Assembly: GCA_003427395.1 (NCBI GenBank)
Contig: BFEA01000006.1
Location: 6,456,318 to 6,488,913 of the forward strand
DNA length: 32,596 nt
Source of the DNA: Chara braunii
Lineage: Eukaryota > Streptophyta > Charophyceae > Charales > Characeae
Reading direction: 5' to 3'
Part shown: in pieces, positions 19,551 to 30,009 of the stretch
How positions within the stretch are numbered: position 1 is the first letter of the stretch
Layout: each line of letters starts with the position of its first letter
The notes under the pieces: generated by a model
Told to the model about the DNA's origin: nothing
Seen by the model: only the letters and a program-made list of their open reading frames with translations
Databases searched by the model: none
Made by a program: the position numbers and the translations under genes

Positions 19551-20195
19551 TCATGCGCATATGTCTGTCTGTCTAACTTTCTCTTGCAGGTCCTTCCCTA
19601 TATCCAGATAGTGTACTATAGCTCCAAAGTAGTCTAATCTCCTACTTAGAGCATCCGCAACTACATTGTACTTGCCCTTGACTGGTTTGAGCTCAAAGTC
19701 ATATTGGTCTATCTCAGCGGCCCACCTAGTCAACTTAGGTGTCATTTTGGCCTGGGTCTTTAACCATCTGAGAGTTTCGTGCTCTGAGTACACTTTGAAG
19801 TGCCTCCCAAGCAGGTAATGCTTCCACTGCTCTAAGGCCTGCCTGAGAGCGTAGAGTTCTCTCTCATATGTCGAGGTGGCTACTTTCTCTGAAGGCATCC
19901 TCGCTGACATGAACTCTACGGGTCTGTAGCCACTGTCGTCATCTTGCGGCAACACGGCGCCTATACCATATTGACTCGCGTCCGTGGTGACGACAAATGG
20001 CAAAGACAGATCAGCTACTTTGAGGACAGGATATTCTATCAACGCGCGCTTTAACTTCTTTAGCGCAGACGTACAGTCTTTGTCCCATTGCCAGATTACC
20101 TCTTTCCTTAGCAACCGGCGAAGGGGAGTGGTGATAGTCGAGAAGTTCTTCACGAGCTTCCTGTAGTAATTAGCTAGGCCTAGGAACGATCGCAA
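19551..20195 (-). pseudogene. RNase H of element D
   Basis: Same frame as the RT upstream but separated from it by a TAA (20198-20196). RSFLGLANYYRKLVKNFS and LPFVVTTDASQYGIGAVL (first Asp) are present, as are STYERELYALRQAL (Glu) and NVVADALSRR (last Asp). The third catalytic position, normally in a YSDH/YTDH block, reads VYSEHETLRWL, so Asp is Glu. The frame is lost at 19559-19551; the integrase continues one frame over after a small indel. Confidence 0.86.
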
Positions 20196-21209
20196 TTAAG
20201 TCAACGTGCGGGGCGTCGACCAATCTCTAATTGCCGCTATCTTGCTATCCTCTGGCTTAATGCCATCTCCGTCTAACACGTGGCCCAAGTACAAAACCTG
20301 TGTCTTGGCCCACTCGCACTTCATTGGGTTGATCTTGAATTTAGCCTCCCTCAGCTTCTCCAAGACCTGCCTCAAATGACCCTGATGCTTTTGGAGGGTC
20401 CTGCTGAATACTAATATATCATCTAAATAGACTACCACAAACTTGTCTAACCACGGCCTAAACAGATCGTTCATACATCGCTGAAACGTAGCTGGCGCGT
20501 TGGTCAGTCCAAAGGGCATCACTAGAAACTCATAGTGCCCATATCTAGTCCGGAACGCAGTCTTATACTGGTCATCAGGATGGACCTTTATCTGATGATA
20601 ACCGGACTTCAAATCTATTTTTGGGAAATACTTGCAACCCTGCACCCGATCTAGGAGATCGTCTATCCTGGGCAGCGGCTCAACATTCTTCACAGTAATC
20701 GCATTCAGACCCCTATAGTCTATGCACATACGCAACTCTCCTTCCTTTTTGGGGACAAACAAAACAGGTGCTCCAAAGGGAGACAAACTGGGCCTGATCC
20801 AACCTTTCTCGAGGAGCTCATCCAACTGCTTGCGCAGCTCCTCTAATTCACTAGGGGACATCCTGTAGATTGCTCCCTTAGGAGTTCTGCTGCTAGGCTC
20901 TATCTCTATCCTATGCTGGATCGGTCGCGACACTACTCCTTTCGGCGACTCGGTCAAATCTTTGAATTCCCCCAGCAGCTTGGCAATGGTTGGATCCGTG
21001 GAACTATCCCCTTCCTTAGGCTTAGTGACATGTCTGACATATACTACGAAGACCTGGTCCTCCAATTGCTCCTTTTTCACTAGTCGCGCGAACGCGGGAG
21101 CACTGAGACAGCAATGTGCCAGAGTATTGTCTACACCTGACACATGAAATAGGCGGGCAGTCTTAACCTCGCCTGACGGACTAGGGAGCCTACACTCATG
21201 CTCTCTCAA
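20196..21209 (-). pseudogene. Reverse transcriptase of element D
   Basis: All RT blocks are present and well preserved: [88 protein letters not shown] and QVLYLGHVLDGDGI. The YLDD catalytic aspartates are intact. It is the best-preserved RT of the window. It is continuous in frame with the protease upstream except for a TGA at 21236-21234, and with RNase H downstream except for a TAA at 20198-20196. It synthesises element cDNA in the virus-like particle. Confidence 0.92.
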
Positions 21210-21233
21210 GTGGAGTGTGGCCCCTGCTGCCTC

Positions 21234-21809
21234 TCACCAATCCATTCCTAGCACTATGTCAAAAGGGAGGTCATCCTGCACGAGGAGAGTTAGGGAATGG
21301 AGGACTTTCTCCACCTTCCCATCTTTCTCTAGGCGAAAATACGCCTGGACTCCCTCTACGTAGTCCTCAACACGCATCGTGCGGTTGTCTGCGAGGAAAC
21401 TGACTATGGGGTCTGTCAACTTTTGGACTTTTAATCCTAGTCTCAGCTTCTTCAGCGCTCTATGGCTAATATAACTATGGGTAGCCCCTGAATCTATAAG
21501 GGCCCCTACTCTACTCCTGAAAACTTCTACATCAACTAAGATCAGTTGTCCTTTACTCTCTTTCTTCATTTTGGCCCAGGCAGGCATTCTCTCCTTCAAC
21601 TCTTCTGCCACAGCTGTGAGGGAAGTGCCTAGAGAGACGCTAACACAAGCAGTCTCTGGAAAGCTAGCTAGGCACTGGCCTGCAGCTTCCACAGGCTCAT
21701 GTGGTTTGGGAGTTTCCTGTTCGCGCGCGCTCGGTTCCCCACATGGCCTTACAGTAGGGGCAGTTGCGACCCCTATTGGCGGCTGCCTTTTGACTGTTGG
21801 GCAGCCCAT
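21234..21809 (-). pseudogene. Aspartic protease of element D
   Basis: A ~90-codon linker leads to the protease with VGALIDSGATHSYISHRAL, an intact DSG active site, and the closing block LPFDIVLGMDW. The frame is -1 relative to gag. The TGA immediately after the Trp of the closing block lies in frame with the RT, so a single base change separates protease from RT. Unlike the proteases of A and C, the catalytic triplet is unaltered. Confidence 0.88.
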
Positions 21810-21823
21810 CGGCCCTGTCTATA

Positions 21824-23728
21824 CTAAGGACAAAATTTAATTACATGGGTCGGGTCACCACAAAACACGCACTGACCCAAGTCCACGCGTTCCTGCCATA
21901 CGCGTTGGTCCAAGCCCAAATCTTCCCATGGCCTGCCCTGCGGCAAACTTGGGTGCCATCCTCCTGACTGTTGAGGTGGCCTTCCACCTCGTCGCTGCGG
22001 GGACCGACTAGAACCTTGACGATTCAGCGGGGGACCTTGACCCCTACCTCCCGCTTGGCGGTTCCCTTGTCCGCCAACCCCTTGTGCGCCTGGTCCTCGG
22101 CCTCCCGTGGCCTGGCCCCTTTGGCCCTGGCCTCCTCCTCTGCCTTGCGGCCTCTCTCCAGCCGCGACAGCAGCATAGGACCTCCCCTGCCCTATGGTAT
22201 TGTCCTCATCCTTGAGGCCCCACTCGATCTGAGTATATGGGACCTCGTATGTACCACCCTCCTCTAAAGTAAGGATCATATGATCCTTGGCCTTGACTTG
22301 GCCAGAGATGGTACGACCTTTCCACTTCTTTCCCTTATCCAAGTCCTTATGCCAGAAAGTGGAAACTGGCATAGACTTTGACTCAAACAGGACCACTTCT
22401 CTACTCAACACATCATATGTGATGTCGGCCTGTTGAGACTTTTCAAAGAAATGCCCTCTCAAGGGCTCTGGCATGGCACGATAAAATAACTAGACCAACT
22501 GGGTTTTAGTGACCCCATGGTCTGGGGCGGCTACCAAGTCGTCCATGACGCCCTTGAGTGCTCTTGCACTCCTCCATTGTCGTGAGTGGATGGTCTGTAA
22601 CTTGTCAGAGGCTCTAACGCCTCTCGTTGGGTCAGCAACTCTCTCCCTCAGGAGTTTGAAGAATTGAGGAAGGGGGGTGATCTTAGAATATGCAAACAGG
22701 TTGTTTTCACAACCGGCTGTGCGCGCAAGGGACTTGGCAAAGCTGGCCGCTTCATCTTTGAGGGCCTAGAAAGCGACGAGGACTTGTTCCTCAGTCAAGA
22801 TGTGTTGTAAGTACACGTAACTATTTACGCTCGCCTCCCTGTTATCAAAATTCTCCTCCTCCTTCCCGCCATATACATCTGGGAATTTAAGCTTGACGGA
22901 CTCTTTACGAGGCCTGGCCTCACTCTCCACAGCGGCTACTGCTTTGGCACTCTCAATGGCGCCTTCACAGAACTTTACTACGTTTTCCCTTAATCGCATG
23001 ACTTCGGCCCCAACGTGGGTAACCATATCGCGAGCGAAGTCTCTAAAACCTGACCGCATAGCGCTCAGGGCCACATCGTGACCCCAATTGGCTTGGCGCT
23101 CCTCTAGCCAGGCCTCACTCGACACTTCCAGGTATCCCAACATCTTATCCATCTTGGCAGAAACATCTGCCTGCGCCTGCACCTCTTGTCTACAGGCTCT
23201 CACCTTTTCCACCTCTGTGGTCAACCGGTTTACTTCCTCCCTTCTCCTCTTCTTTTCCCTCTTCATCCCAAGCTTCCATTCCAACTTCTTCTCCTCCTTT
23301 GTCTCCTGCCGTTCCAGGGGGTCCTCAATTGTTGCCAGCACCCTGGCAAACGCTTCCTTCTCCTCCTGTGGCACATATAGTTGTGCCTCCTCGTCTTCCC
23401 CCAACGATAAGTTAGCAATCCACTCACTAATCTTCTTCTCCATTGCTGCATCCTCATTCGCCGTGCCGCTACTTTCCCCTTTTACTTCCCTGCGTCTTCT
23501 CTCCTCTTCTGCTTCTGCTGCTGCTTCTTCCTCGGCAGCCTTTTTCTTCTCCTCCATCTCCTCCTCCAGTTTCTTCATTTTCGCCGCCTGCTCCTCTGCG
23601 ATTGCTTTCAACTTCGCCTGCTTCAGGAGCTCTTTCCTCTCCTTATTCTCTCTCACTAAGGCGGCCAGCTTCTCTTGCTGTTCCTGGGTATAGGGGCTAG
23701 TGCTCTTCCCACTCCGGGTGTCAACCAT
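21824..23728 (-). pseudogene. gag of element D, two internal stops
   Basis: The start ATG at 23728 gives MVDTRSGKSTSPYTQEQQEK. A long Lys/Glu/Ala/Arg-rich helical region (residues ~15-200) is a probable coiled coil, with alternating KKMEEEMEEKKK-type heptads. The capsid-like region follows (VKLKFPDVYGGKEEENFDNREASVNSYV), with a TAG at 22768-22766. The same frame continues with a TAG at 22492-22490 to YRAMPEPLRGHFFEKS, then an Arg/Gly/Gln-rich nucleic-acid-binding stretch. The zinc knuckle CVFCGDPTHVIKFC (CX2CX4HX4C) is followed by a TAG at 21826-21824. No frameshift is needed, so the total is ~634 codons. Each internal stop fits CAG to TAG. It forms the particle that packages element RNA. Confidence 0.88.
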
Positions 23729-24322
23729 GGTGATAAGTGCACAACCGGATTAGCGGTTCCAAACCTCACCACTTAGACTCTAACCCCTGACTTACAAACT
23801 GACTGACTCAATCTAAAGACTCACAGAATTCGGACAGGGATCCTGTCAAGTCTCTAGCCTAGACCTACTACTCTAAGGCTGTCACTACTAGACCTGTTGC
23901 TGATCAGGAGGCATTTAAGGAGATCCCCCGTAACTCCTCGGGAATTATTTAACGTGGCAAACAGGACGACGCGATCAGCAGGTCTCTCAACACTTAGACT
24001 GCCTGTTGCGCAGCCCACAACTCATCCTTTCGGACATACCGTGCCACACCGAGCAGCCCGTCGGTCTGTACCGGTCCTTGGGAGGGTTAGGCCTCCGGGA
24101 CAGTTGAGTCGTCAGACACAGTCTTTAGCCCTACTTGGTCCGGCAGGGGTTTGGTCAACAAGGCCTATCCTTCATCCACAGAGTACTATCACCTGGACAA
24201 AAGAGACTCGATGCGGAAAGAATAGACAGACGGACTTGACTCAGCAAGTACCATAGGGTGTGTGCACATCCATAGGGCGAGGGATAGGTTGAAGGCTTGG
24301 CGAGATTATACCGACTCCAGCT

Positions 24323-24478
24323 TGGTCAAACTCGTGGTCAACGGCTTGGTCAACGCCGGTCAACGCTGCGGTCAACCCCTGGTCAACTCCGGTCAACGCC
24401 GATCAACACCTCCGGTCAACTCCTGGTCAACCCCGGTCAACATCCGGTCAACGCCAGGTCAACTCTCCCGGTCAACTT
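24323..24478 (-). promoter_or_regulatory. Cluster of GTTGACC (W-box-like) motifs
   Basis: I count thirteen GGTCAA and one GATCAA in about 155 bp on the + strand, mostly CGGTCAAC or TGGTCAAC with irregular 8-14 bp spacing. In element D's own orientation these read (G)TTGACC, which contains the TTGAC core of the W-box bound by WRKY factors in plants. The irregular spacing argues against a simple slippage repeat. Function is inference. Confidence 0.55.
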
Positions 24479-24734
24479 CTCCAGTCGGCTATGGCTGCCG
24501 GCTTCTCCTTCCCTCACCAACCTTCTTCTTCTCTTCACCTTCCTTCCCTCCTTTCACCCTGCTGTCTTTTTTCTCTTTCTCTCTCTTTTTTTTTTTTTCT
24601 TTTTTTTTTTTTCATCTCTCCTTCCTCCTCCTCCGTCACTCCGTGGTACAAGCTTCACGGCTATGGCAGCTTCCTTCCTCCTCGTGGGACTGCAAAGCGC
24701 ACTTCACAGGTATTGACAACCAAACTTGTATCGC

Positions 24735-24736
<2 letters not shown>

Positions 24737-24786
<50 letters not shown>

Positions 24787-24789
24787 CGC
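24737..24789. repeat. (CT)n followed by (CG)n
   Basis: About 35 bp of CT dinucleotide directly joined to ~19 bp of CG dinucleotide in the leader of D. Confidence 0.95.
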
Positions 24790-25035
24790 CGTAATGATCT
24801 CTTCAACGCAGAAACGTGGTAAGCCAATCTTGTATTGCTCAACCTTTCTCTCTCCCTCTCTCTCGCTCTCTCTTCCTCTCTCGGTCTTCTTCTTCGTCGT
24901 GGTCTTCTCTGCAGGTACGCGCAGCGGCTTCTTCAACCTCGGTGTCCGCTATGGCGGACTTCTTCGTCGGCCACCTCAGCTATGGCGCATCACTTCCTGC
25001 GACACACAACGCGGCACGTGGAACAGCGGGTACCA

Positions 25036-25047
25036 GCTCCGATACCA
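25036..25047 (-). other. Primer-binding site of element D
   Basis: The + strand GCTCCGATACCA reads TGGTATCGGAGC on the - strand, one base after the LTR end. It is the initiator-Met tRNA type with the same A-to-G variant as element A. Confidence 0.85.
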
Positions 25048-25048
25048 A

Positions 25049-25992
25049 TGCAATCAGACTTGCTTTCATTCACACTTTACATGCATGCAAACAGTACCGC
25101 AGCAAACTGGCAACATGCGCCCACTCAGAACTCAGAGATATGGCAACCCAGATACGAGTTCACTTTTAATGGCTATGGCGTCTCAGCCCCCAAACAACTC
25201 TCTGTTCGCATACACTGGATCACCCTGGATATCCCACACGCGTCTCTCTGAACACTCACACACACACACACACTGAACACCAACTACAGCTATGGCGGCT
25301 GTGGCCGCCTCTACCCTATCGCTGTGGCTAAACTCCGTCTCTCTGCCCACTTCGTCTTCGGGCTCACTGCAGACCTCCTTGCATAAGTCACTAGGACAGC
25401 GCTTCCGCATGGCTCACGCAGGAATGAATGAATGGCTGGGCGCTGCCTCTTGATTTATACTTCTGCAGCTCGTTGGTATGCCCTTTTCTATTGGCCCATG
25501 GTGCACACAGTCCCTCATGGTACTTGCTGGACTGGACTGGGACTGTCTGGACTGCACCGCTGACTGCCTTGGGAGTCACTGCTAACCTACTGAGGTCGTA
25601 CTGCAATCGCACTGCAGTCAGTCCACCACTTGACTCACCACTTGCCCACTTGGCCACTTGCCGACCTTCTAGAAGGCTACAGCTAAGACTTCTCGACTTC
25701 ACTAAGACTTCTATTCGACAGACCTACAGAGCTAACCCCTACGACCTACGGACCTATGACAGCCTACCAGTTGCTTAGTAGTACACAGGTCACGGGTTCA
25801 ACTCTCGGGGTCTACACAGGTACTGTACACGGTGGGGTNCGGACCTATGACAGCCTACCAGTTGCTTAGTAGTACACAGGTCACGGGTTCAACTCTCGGG
25901 GTCTACACAGGTACTGTACACGGTGGGGTAAGGAGTAGGGATCGAGCCTTGGGATCTTCATCTGCTGCTGCAAAAGGTGAAAACCGTTTCAA
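25049..25992 (-). repeat. 5' LTR of element D (contains N and a 90-bp duplication)
   Basis: Ends are TGCAATC (+ left) and CCGTTTCA (+ right), so TG..CA on either strand. It matches 17255-18094 over its length. The N at 25839 is flanked by two identical 90-bp blocks (25749-25838 and 25840-25929). The 3' LTR has only one copy, so the real length is probably ~853 bp. Confidence 0.88.
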
Positions 25993-26025
25993 AATGCAAA
26001 TTTAAATTGTTAATATTTCATGAAT

Positions 26026-26967
26026 GTGCGAGGCCAAGGCCCCGATGAGCCCCTTTTTGCCCTGTTATGAGGCACGTAGGCCGCCCTAAGTGAAGGCAGG
26101 CTCGACGAGGGCCTGAGGGCCCCTATCTCAGTCACCACGCAACTGTGGAAAATTCAGGCAGTTGCGCAGTGCCAGTTGGTTGAAGAGCACCCAGGCCCAG
26201 GCCGCTTGTTTGCATGTATGGGAGCAGGCTCTGGGCTGGATACGGGATATTGGCCCAAACACAGGCCGAGGACAGTTGGGCACAAGTAACCACCACAGGC
26301 CCTGGGCCTGATTCGTTTGGACTGGGCCTCAGCCTACCGGGGCCTAGCGGAAGCTTCTTGGGAAAGGCCCAGCGCAGCCTGGGACAGAAGGCAGGCAGGC
26401 CACTTCCATATAGCAAAGGACCTGCCTCCGCATTTGGTATTCGGGTGCTGGCTGCATGCTGCGCAAGCGCTGCTGCGCTGAAGCTGGCTGGCGCTCACGC
26501 GCTCACGGGCGAGCAGGAAGGAGCAGGCAGCCATAGCCGAGCTGCGCTGCTGTAAGCTGGGTGTGGCGCAGGGTGGTCCTTGGGTGCATGTGGCATCTGT
26601 GTGTTGGGGAATGAGGTTGTGAGTGATGCGAGAGACATACCTGGTGATGGAAGCGTGCGGCATTGGCCGCTATCTGCTCGTACTTAGGGAGAGCTGTTGT
26701 CGTCATCTTCGGCATTGTAGTCTAGGCTAGATAGGATCTGCCATCTGTAGTCTGGGCACCGAGCGCCAGATCGGATATCAACATTGGTTCTTCGTTGATG
26801 ATGATGATGAGACTATTCCAGCATTGTCAATTATGAGCTTCTGGTGTACTCTTATTTGGTGAAACTCGTGATGCAATTCTGCTTTTGGTTCGAGGTCACG
26901 ATTATCTGGTCTTATGTGTATGATGTTGTTTGATTGCTGAAGTTTGCTATCGCTCATCTCCCTTGCA
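26026..26967 (+). repeat. 5' LTR of element B
   Basis: Starts TGTGCGAGG and ends CCTTGCA, followed by AT and the PBS after three bases. It is 942 bp long. It aligns through landmarks with LTR A and LTR copy 1, without the GA microsatellite. Confidence 0.83.
26403..26418 (+). promoter_or_regulatory. Candidate LTR core promoter of element B
   Basis: CTTCCATATAGCAAAG, equivalent to the palindromic CTTTCC-ATATA-GGAAAG of LTR A. One arm has diverged but the ATATA centre is kept. Confidence 0.4.
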
Positions 26968-26970
26968 ATT

Positions 26971-26982
26971 TGGTATCAGAGC
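26971..26982 (+). other. Primer-binding site of element B
   Basis: TGGTATCAGAGC, an exact match to the plant initiator-Met tRNA type, three bases after the LTR end. Confidence 0.9.
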
Positions 26983-28244
26983 TGTGGTACATTACGCTCA
27001 TCTGGCGCTTGTCTTCTGCCTATGCGGTACATACATGCGGTCTGCTTGGTGAGCGAGGCCGTAGGTGGTGTGTAGTGAGGAGGGCGGAGACAAGGTGTGG
27101 CGACCCAGGAGGAGAGGGGAATCGCCAGGAAGGCTACGGTGCGTATATTGGGTGTTCGCAGTGTGATGAGAACTATCTGGTGGTTGATTGATGCTGAGGT
27201 GGAACGACGAGATAATGCTGGTTGTGCCGATGCAGTGACTGGTCATCGCAATCGCCATCAGGTCATCCGGTGAGAATATTTGTGGTTGGGGGCAGCTATA
27301 TCAAGGTACGTTGCTCTTAACCTTATCTACCCTCTTCATCACTTCTTACCGTGAGGTTGTGAGTTCCTTCTCGAGGGTCCTCTCATGTGAGGTGTCGTGT
27401 GCGCTCAACCTTGAGAGTTGGCATTGTTCACGTGGAGATTCTGGAAGGAGAGGGCGGTGCTTTGTGAAGGGCCCTGGACGGAGCACTGGGTCACGGTCAC
27501 CATGCCAACCCATCTGGAGTAGAGCACGCATGCTTTGCTGCTTTGTCCTTGTCTGCTTGCTGCGCTCATAGAAGGGGTACTGAAGGGCAGGCCAGCCCTA
27601 TGGGAAAGACGAGTACCGGGCGTCTATAAATAAACACCGGCTGGGGAAACCATTGGTTGTGATCGTCGTCCTGCTGCGACGTAAAATAATTCCTGATGAC
27701 ACTTGCGGGCGGTCGTTAAATTGCCTCTGGATCAGCCAATTGGTGTAAGGCTCGCTGCACGCGAGGATAAACACAGCGCAGGGCTGGCCAGCTCAGCAGC
27801 TACTCGGGGCACAGGGGTGGGCCGTGTGCACACCTTCAGTCACGCACGCCAAACCGGATTGCTCAGGGACGCTGACGTCAAGTGACAATCAAGGGGAATT
27901 GGGGAAGGGGTAGATTCCAGGTGATAGGTTTGAGTAAGATCCCATGTTGTGAACAGACCCAACAGATGATGTTATTTTTATTTTGATTAGTTAGATGTAC
28001 TGCCATTGACATATGACAGACAACATATTTTAGAACTGATTCTTTCATTGTGCTTTCTGTTTGCGAGCTAGTCAAAGTAGAATAGTATCATTTGTAGGAA
28101 TATGAACTTACCTGTTGATCCCAAATGTATCTGCTCCGAAAAAGTCACCAATTAATTATTTATTTATTTTAAAGTGGTCTGGGCATTACGCTGTGGTAGG
28201 CACCTAGAGTAGCCTAGTGTAGATTGTGCTCGGTTCTATAGCTT
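26983..28244 (+). other. Leader of element B between PBS and gag
   Basis: About 1.26 kb with the same ordered blocks as the leader of A: GGGGGCAGCTATATCAAGG near 27283, CTTCTTACCGTGAGG near 27342, GCTCAACCTTGAGAG near 27402, AGGGCCCTGGACGGAGCAC near 27469 and GGTCACCATGCCAACCC near 27495. No convincing gene. Confidence 0.65.
27624..27632 (+). promoter_or_regulatory. TATA box-like CTATAAATA in the leader of B
   Basis: Same motif, context (CGT before) and relative place as 6376-6384 in A, about 620 bp upstream of gag. Confidence 0.45.
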
Positions 28245-29126
28245 ATGAGTGAGAGGGAAGAACAACAACCGGACGACCGACTCTTGCGATCGGCTAGACG
28301 CCCGATTGCCCATTTGGCATTAGGACCAGAGGGCGACGGATATATGTTCCGCCAGCTTAGGGAAAGGCAGCAGCAGCAGAGGAAAGCTAGAGCAGCAGAG
28401 GCTAGCAGGGAGCTCGTAAGCGAAGCCGCAGCTTCGGTAGCCATGGCCACTTCTGCACAGTAAACTTCTCAGGCTGGTAGTTGAGGATCTGTAGGGTCAA
28501 CGGTCGTGCAGACCCAAAGTCAGTCCGCTGGCGTTATGGCAAGCCAGCCATTGGTGTTGTCACCCGAGGAGATCGCCATACAGCAGGCTGCCCTGCAAGA
28601 GGCACAACTAGAGAAGGCTTTAGGAGAGATTAAGGCAAAGAAAGAGAGAATGATTAGGAGAAGAGACAGGTTGCAGCGGCGACAAGAAAGAGAGATGGAC
28701 CCAGCGGAGTTGGATGATCCGGTGAGGGCCTTGAGGTCGGTCTTGTTAGGAGTAGTAGAGATGCAAGACTAGCAGGCGGCTATCTTGCAGGACATCCAGC
28801 AGAGTCTGGCCGTCTTGGTCGGACGAGCGTAGGCGGCACCATCACAGTTCGGGCTTGGCGCCTGGCCCGTTGTACTTCCTCCTCCTTTTGTTCCACCGGT
28901 GACTGGGGTATCCCCATATACCACTCCAGTATCGGTTCAACATGTCTCCCTGGGAATACCGTTAACAGGTGGGCTTTCAGCAGGTCCTAGTTTGCAGGTT
29001 CCTGTACAGACAGTGTTCATCCAACCTCCGTCGCAGGTTGCAGTAAGTGTGCAACCTGTTGTCTCACAGCCTGCACAGTGGCAGGGTGCACAACCCCAGC
29101 AGTCAGTGCAGCAGCCTGCACTATTT
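28245..29126 (+). pseudogene. gag N-terminal part of element B
   Basis: ATG at 28245 gives MSEREEQQPDDRLLRSARRP, then Arg/Gln/Ala-rich sequence. A helical Lys/Arg-rich segment near 28600-28700 (KALGEIKAKKERMIRRRDRLQRRQER) is followed by a Pro/Gln/Val-rich stretch. In-frame stops are TAA 28461, TGA 28482, TAG 28770 and TAG 28830, with no frameshift. Every stop fits a C-to-T change at CAA, CAG or CGA. The style (charged helix, then QP-rich spacer) is that of gag A. The capsid core and zinc knuckle are lost beyond the TIR element at 29127. Confidence 0.8.
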
Positions 29127-29400
29127 GGCTGTGTATCTTTTTAACGGAGAACGGGGGAATTAAACTCCTGTTGAATCCCGTTAAATTCAAAAAAATCCCG
29201 TTGAATTCGCGTTAAACGCGAAAATGGGCCGCTCCCGCGCTTTTCGGAAAAACGGAATTGATGCGCGGGGTCCGGAACACGTGGCCCTAGGCAAAAAAAA
29301 AAAAAATAAAAAATAAAATAAAAAATAAAAAAAAAAAAAAAAACAACCTGAAGCATCTCCCATCCGCCCCCACATCCACCAACCCCCAACGCCCCAGTTA

Positions 29401-29521
29401 TGTGTGTTCAGGTGTGTTGTGTGTGCACGTATGTGTGTATGTGTGTGCCTCCGCGTGAGAGTGTGTCTGTGCATGAATATGAATGTATGCGCGTGTGTTT
29501 GTGTGTGTGTTTGTAAGTGTG

Positions 29522-29578
<57 letters not shown>
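29401..29578. repeat. (TG)n-rich tract
   Basis: About 180 bp of degenerate to pure TG dinucleotide, purest at 29515-29577. Open frames here encode Cys/Val or His/Thr repeats and are artefacts. Confidence 0.95.
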
Positions 29579-29585
29579 ATGATTG

Positions 29586-30006
29586 TTGGCGTGAGCGCCA
29601 GCGAGCTACAGCGCAGCTCGGTTATGGCTGCCTGCTCCTTCCTACTCGCCCGTGAGCGCGTGAGTGCCAGCGAGCTACAGCGCGGCAGCGCTTACACAGC
29701 ATGCAGCCAGCACCCGAATGCCCAATGTGGAGGCAGGCCCTTTGCTATATCGAAGTGGCCTGCCTGTGTTCAGTCCCAGGAAGCTTCCAGTAGGGCCCGG
29801 TAGCCTGAGGCCCAGCACGAACAAGAACAGGCCTTGGGCCTGAGGTGGTTGCATGCCCCCAACTGCCTTTGGCCTGTGTTTGGCCCAGTACCCATATCCA
29901 GCCCAGGGCCTGCTTTCCATACATTCACACAGGCGGCCCAGGGCCTGGGTTTCCTCAACCAACTGACGCCAGACTCATGCAACCTGCTACAGGCCCAATT
30001 TTGTGT
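29586..30006 (-). repeat. Inverted fragment of the A/B-family LTR
   Basis: On the - strand it matches LTR B at about 26170-26560 in order: CAGTTGGTTGAGG, CCAGGCCC, GATATAGCAAAGG, GCATTCGGGTGCTGGCTGCATGCTG and GCTCACGCGCTCACGGGCGAG. It is therefore a partial LTR in opposite orientation to B, about 3.2 kb away, lying inside the TIR element. A short internal duplication of the GCGAGCTACAGCGC block is visible near 29601 and 29669. Confidence 0.8.
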
Positions 30007-30009
30007 GCG

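Larger units (their letters stand above)
23729..25035 (-). other. Long leader of element D between PBS and gag
   Basis: About 1.3 kb without a supportable gene. From gag outwards it contains ordinary sequence (23729-24250), a cluster of GGTCAAC motifs (24323-24478) and T-rich tracts near 24580-24615. Beyond those are (CT)n/(CG)n (24737-24789) and more CT-rich sequence near 24840-24890. Open frames across the CT tracts are low-complexity artefacts. Confidence 0.65.
17246..25992 (-). mobile_element. Complete Ty3/gypsy element D (~8.7 kb)
   Basis: On the - strand it runs 5' LTR (25992-25049), PBS (25047-25036), long leader, gag (23728-21824), protease, RT, RNase H, integrase with chromodomain (to 18208) and 3' LTR (18094-17246). 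The two LTRs are near-identical by eye over ~840 bp, with a few percent mismatches, so it is younger than A and C. It still carries stops, one frameshift in the RNase H-integrase linker and a small deletion in integrase. No clear target duplication is seen. Confidence 0.9.
26026..29126 (+). mobile_element. Ty3/gypsy element B, 5' part (same family as A)
   Basis: LTR, PBS, leader and gag in the same order as element A, on the + strand. It is cut by the TIR element at 29127. No protease, RT or 3' LTR of B is recognisable after the insertion, so the rest is missing or too decayed. The base composition and leader blocks agree with A. Confidence 0.85.

Noticed and set aside
21800-21840. Programmed -1 frameshift between gag and protease of element D
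   Set aside because: The frame change is real, but I found no X XXY YYZ slippery heptamer in the correct phase before the gag stop; the region is also damaged by stops.
23088-23693. Ser/Phe-rich + strand open frame of 201 codons
   Set aside because: Antisense of the Lys/Glu-rich coiled coil of gag D; composition mirrors that gene.
24491-25276. Ser/Leu-rich + strand open frame of 261 codons in the leader and LTR of D
   Set aside because: It runs across T-rich, CT and CG microsatellites and into the LTR; no domain and no start context.
6922-29126. Reassigned genetic code with TAA/TAG as glutamine, as in some green algae
   Set aside because: TGA also interrupts the same frames, and frameshifts and deletions accompany the stops, so pseudogene decay explains the data better. 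C-to-T mutation would favour Gln sites anyway.
29404-29803. Cys/Val-rich frames
   Set aside because: Translation of the TG dinucleotide tract and of the inverted LTR fragment.
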